This document shows, in pieces, positions 27,046 through 28,560 of a stretch of DNA of 28,560 bases. A program made the position numbers and the translations under genes. Origin of the DNA: Nemertoderma westbladi (Eukaryota; Xenacoelomorpha; Nemertodermatida; Nemertodermatidae); the NCBI GenBank assembly GCA_032718475.1, contig JAUCBJ010003576.1, positions 1-28,560 of the forward strand. The letters are read 5' to 3'. Each line of letters opens with the position of its first letter. The stretch's first letter is position 1. The notes beneath the pieces are model-generated. The model was not told the origin of the DNA. It did not search any database and worked only from the letters and a program-made list of their open reading frames with translations.

Positions 27046-27192
27046 CTTCTTTTATATATAATTTTTCATACATATTATGGGACGTGTTACTTAAAATATA
27101 CTATACTAATATTGCAGTACCTAAATAGGGCTCTGTAGGAAGATGAATGTTAGTGCACAGTATCACCATTACCCATATCCTGGAATATAGTG

Positions 27193-27974
27193 TCGTTATT
27201 CGCTAGAGTTCCGTATGTGCCAACATTTTCAGTTTGCTCTAAAATGTGTTTAGTTTACTAGCTACTACTTTTTAATGTTAGTGTGAAGTATTCTAGGATA
27301 TTTCGAATTATTTTTTGTTAAATAATGTTCTAGAACATATAATTTTTTGTTCTAGAACATTTTTAAAAAATTTTATTTTTTTTGTTTTTTTTTGAACACT
27401 TTTTTGTATAATTAACATATATCTAGTAATTTATGTACCGGTACTCAAGTAATAATTTACAATTATAGCTAGTAATTTATATCTATAGCCTATAGTCTAT
27501 AGCCTATAGTCTATAGTTATATCTATAGCTAGCCCTAGCTAACATTTTAAAAAATGCTCTGGAATGCTATCGTTATGGTTAGTTGTTCTGTATTCCAATT
27601 TTTTTTAATTAAACAATAATTTTAATAATTCTTTTTAAAAGAACAAATATTCTAGAATATTTTTTTTCTCGAAAATTGATAATAAAAATGTTCTAGAACA
27701 TTTGGTACATGTTCTAGAACATTTAACAAATGTTCTAGATCTCTTGCCAATAGAAAAAAAGCAGGCAAAATAGCATAAACAATTTTAAAATTGAACAATT
27801 TTTTTAATAATTTTCTTTTTAAGAGTAAGTAATTTATTTTCTCGAAAATTCATAATTAAAATGTTCTAGAACATTTTTTTAAAGTCCTAGAACACTCAAT
27901 ATACTTTCTAGAACATTTATTGAAAAAAAAACAACGAAAATGTTGGCACATACGGAACTGTTCCCTCGTTATTC
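27193..27974. mobile_element. Non-autonomous DNA transposon (MITE-like) with 24-bp TIRs and 9-bp TSD
   Basis: A perfect 24-bp inverted repeat, 27207-27230 against 27936-27959 (core CCGTATGTGCCAACATTTTC), encloses about 700 bp of AT-rich DNA. The direct repeat TCGTTATTC flanks it at 27193-27201 and 27966-27974, leaving 5-6 unmatched bases between duplication and TIR. There is no ORF inside, so it depends on a transposase encoded elsewhere. The interior carries five perfect and several imperfect copies of the palindrome TGTTCTAGAACA near both ends, and a CTATAG repeat in the centre. The duplication length of 8-9 bp would fit hAT- or Mutator-like families. The family is not assigned. Confidence 0.85.
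27326..27873. repeat. Cluster of TGTTCTAGAACA palindromes inside the MITE
   Basis: Perfect 12-bp copies lie at 27326-27337, 27348-27359, 27689-27700, 27710-27721 and 27862-27873. Imperfect ones lie near 27288, 27648, 27731, 27884 and 27905. The core TTCTAGAA fits TTCnnGAA, the inverted half-site pair of heat-shock elements. Subterminal repeats of this kind usually bind transposase. Confidence 0.9.
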
Positions 27975-28560
27975 AAGTACCTGCACCGGTGGACCCCCCC
28001 CCCCCCCCCCCCAATTTTTCTACAAATCTTAATGAGATTGCATGAAATTTGAAACAGATAAATTTCACCTCCCTCCTCCTTGCTGGGTGAGCCAGAATTT
28101 TTATTTTTGCTTTCAATCTTTAGCTACACGCGTTTTAAAATGGTGTTTCCGGTGATATTTCACCAGTTATACTGCAGTTATTTTTGAACATTATCGCCGA
28201 ACCTTGGTACCAATAGAAAGCTGACCGTGCAAGGATTCCAGAAATGTAAAAACATTTGAATTTGGTTTATAAATAGCCGAGATATGGGAATTCGAAAATT
28301 GCATGTATTTGCTTCCCCTGCACACTATTTATTATATTTAATAAATACATCATATTCTGGAACATTTTGTTTATCCCACACGTAGCTGGGCAACAATATA
28401 TATAGCGCTTTTATTAATTCAACTATGAAACACTATTAATAAATGAATGGCACTGTTTTGAAACAAATAGCTAATAAAGGCCACTGAACTGTTACACTTG
28501 AATGATATTAATGGATAATTTCTTTATAATTAACATTAAAGGGGAGTTAGGGAGAGGGGT
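27975..28560. other. Non-coding right edge with a 19-C tract
   Basis: A run of 19 C lies at 27994-28012. There is no supported ORF, and no exon of TOP3A or other gene is recognised up to the window end. Confidence 0.6.

Overview
The window is eukaryotic and almost certainly from an invertebrate animal genome. It has a split topoisomerase III alpha gene with a metazoan-type C-terminus, BEL/Pao LTR retrotransposons, a CR1/Jockey-type LINE fragment, tRNA-derived SINEs with target-site duplications, AT-rich intergenic DNA and long poly-G tracts. I cannot name the phylum. I see no prokaryotic operon, rRNA gene, stand-alone tRNA gene or CRISPR array.

Layout. Positions 1-3897 (+) hold most of a well-preserved BEL/Pao pol: protease-like DUF1758, reverse transcriptase, RNase H, integrase and a C-terminal DUF5641-like segment. 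It has only two lesions, a frame break near 270 and one in-frame TGA at 2626. Its 3' side carries a strong hairpin, an array of GGTAC-GTA-GTACC hairpin units (4047-4290), and a likely LTR/promoter with CCAAT and TATA boxes (about 4306-5190). A second array of the same hairpin unit (6538-6730) precedes a gag-like ORF with zinc knuckles (about 7172-8067). This suggests two related elements joined through a shared LTR, the second lacking pol. A run of consecutive hairpins (8601-8944) follows and is unexplained.

Positions 15021 down to about 9280 (-) are a second, decayed BEL/Pao element, with an Ala/Glu-rich coiled-coil gag, zinc knuckles, protease and RT. It has many stops and frame shifts, an altered catalytic box (YMDN) and a truncated RNase H; its integrase and left LTR are missing. 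A SINE (15059-15296) sits in its 5' flank with a 10-bp duplication. Positions 15307-18150 are AT-rich with no recognisable gene. Positions 19770-18157 (-) are a LINE endonuclease fragment, itself split by a second, inverted copy of the same SINE with an 11-bp duplication. Positions 19860-22900 are AT-rich spacer with minor repeats, an RFX X-box-like cluster, poly-G tracts and one orphan hAT-like terminus.

The host genes lie on the minus strand at the right. The last exon of TOP3A (22905-24956) encodes the end of the topoisomerase core, zinc fingers, a Gly-rich minisatellite linker, two GRF fingers and a CCHC knuckle. Next is an intronless F-box/LRR-like gene (25396-27045). No upstream TOP3A exons are visible in the window, so the F-box/LRR gene either lies inside a large TOP3A intron or marks a broken gene or assembly. 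A non-autonomous DNA transposon of about 764 bp (27202-27965) has perfect 24-bp inverted repeats, a 9-bp target duplication and many copies of the palindrome TGTTCTAGAACA. It is the cleanest new element here.
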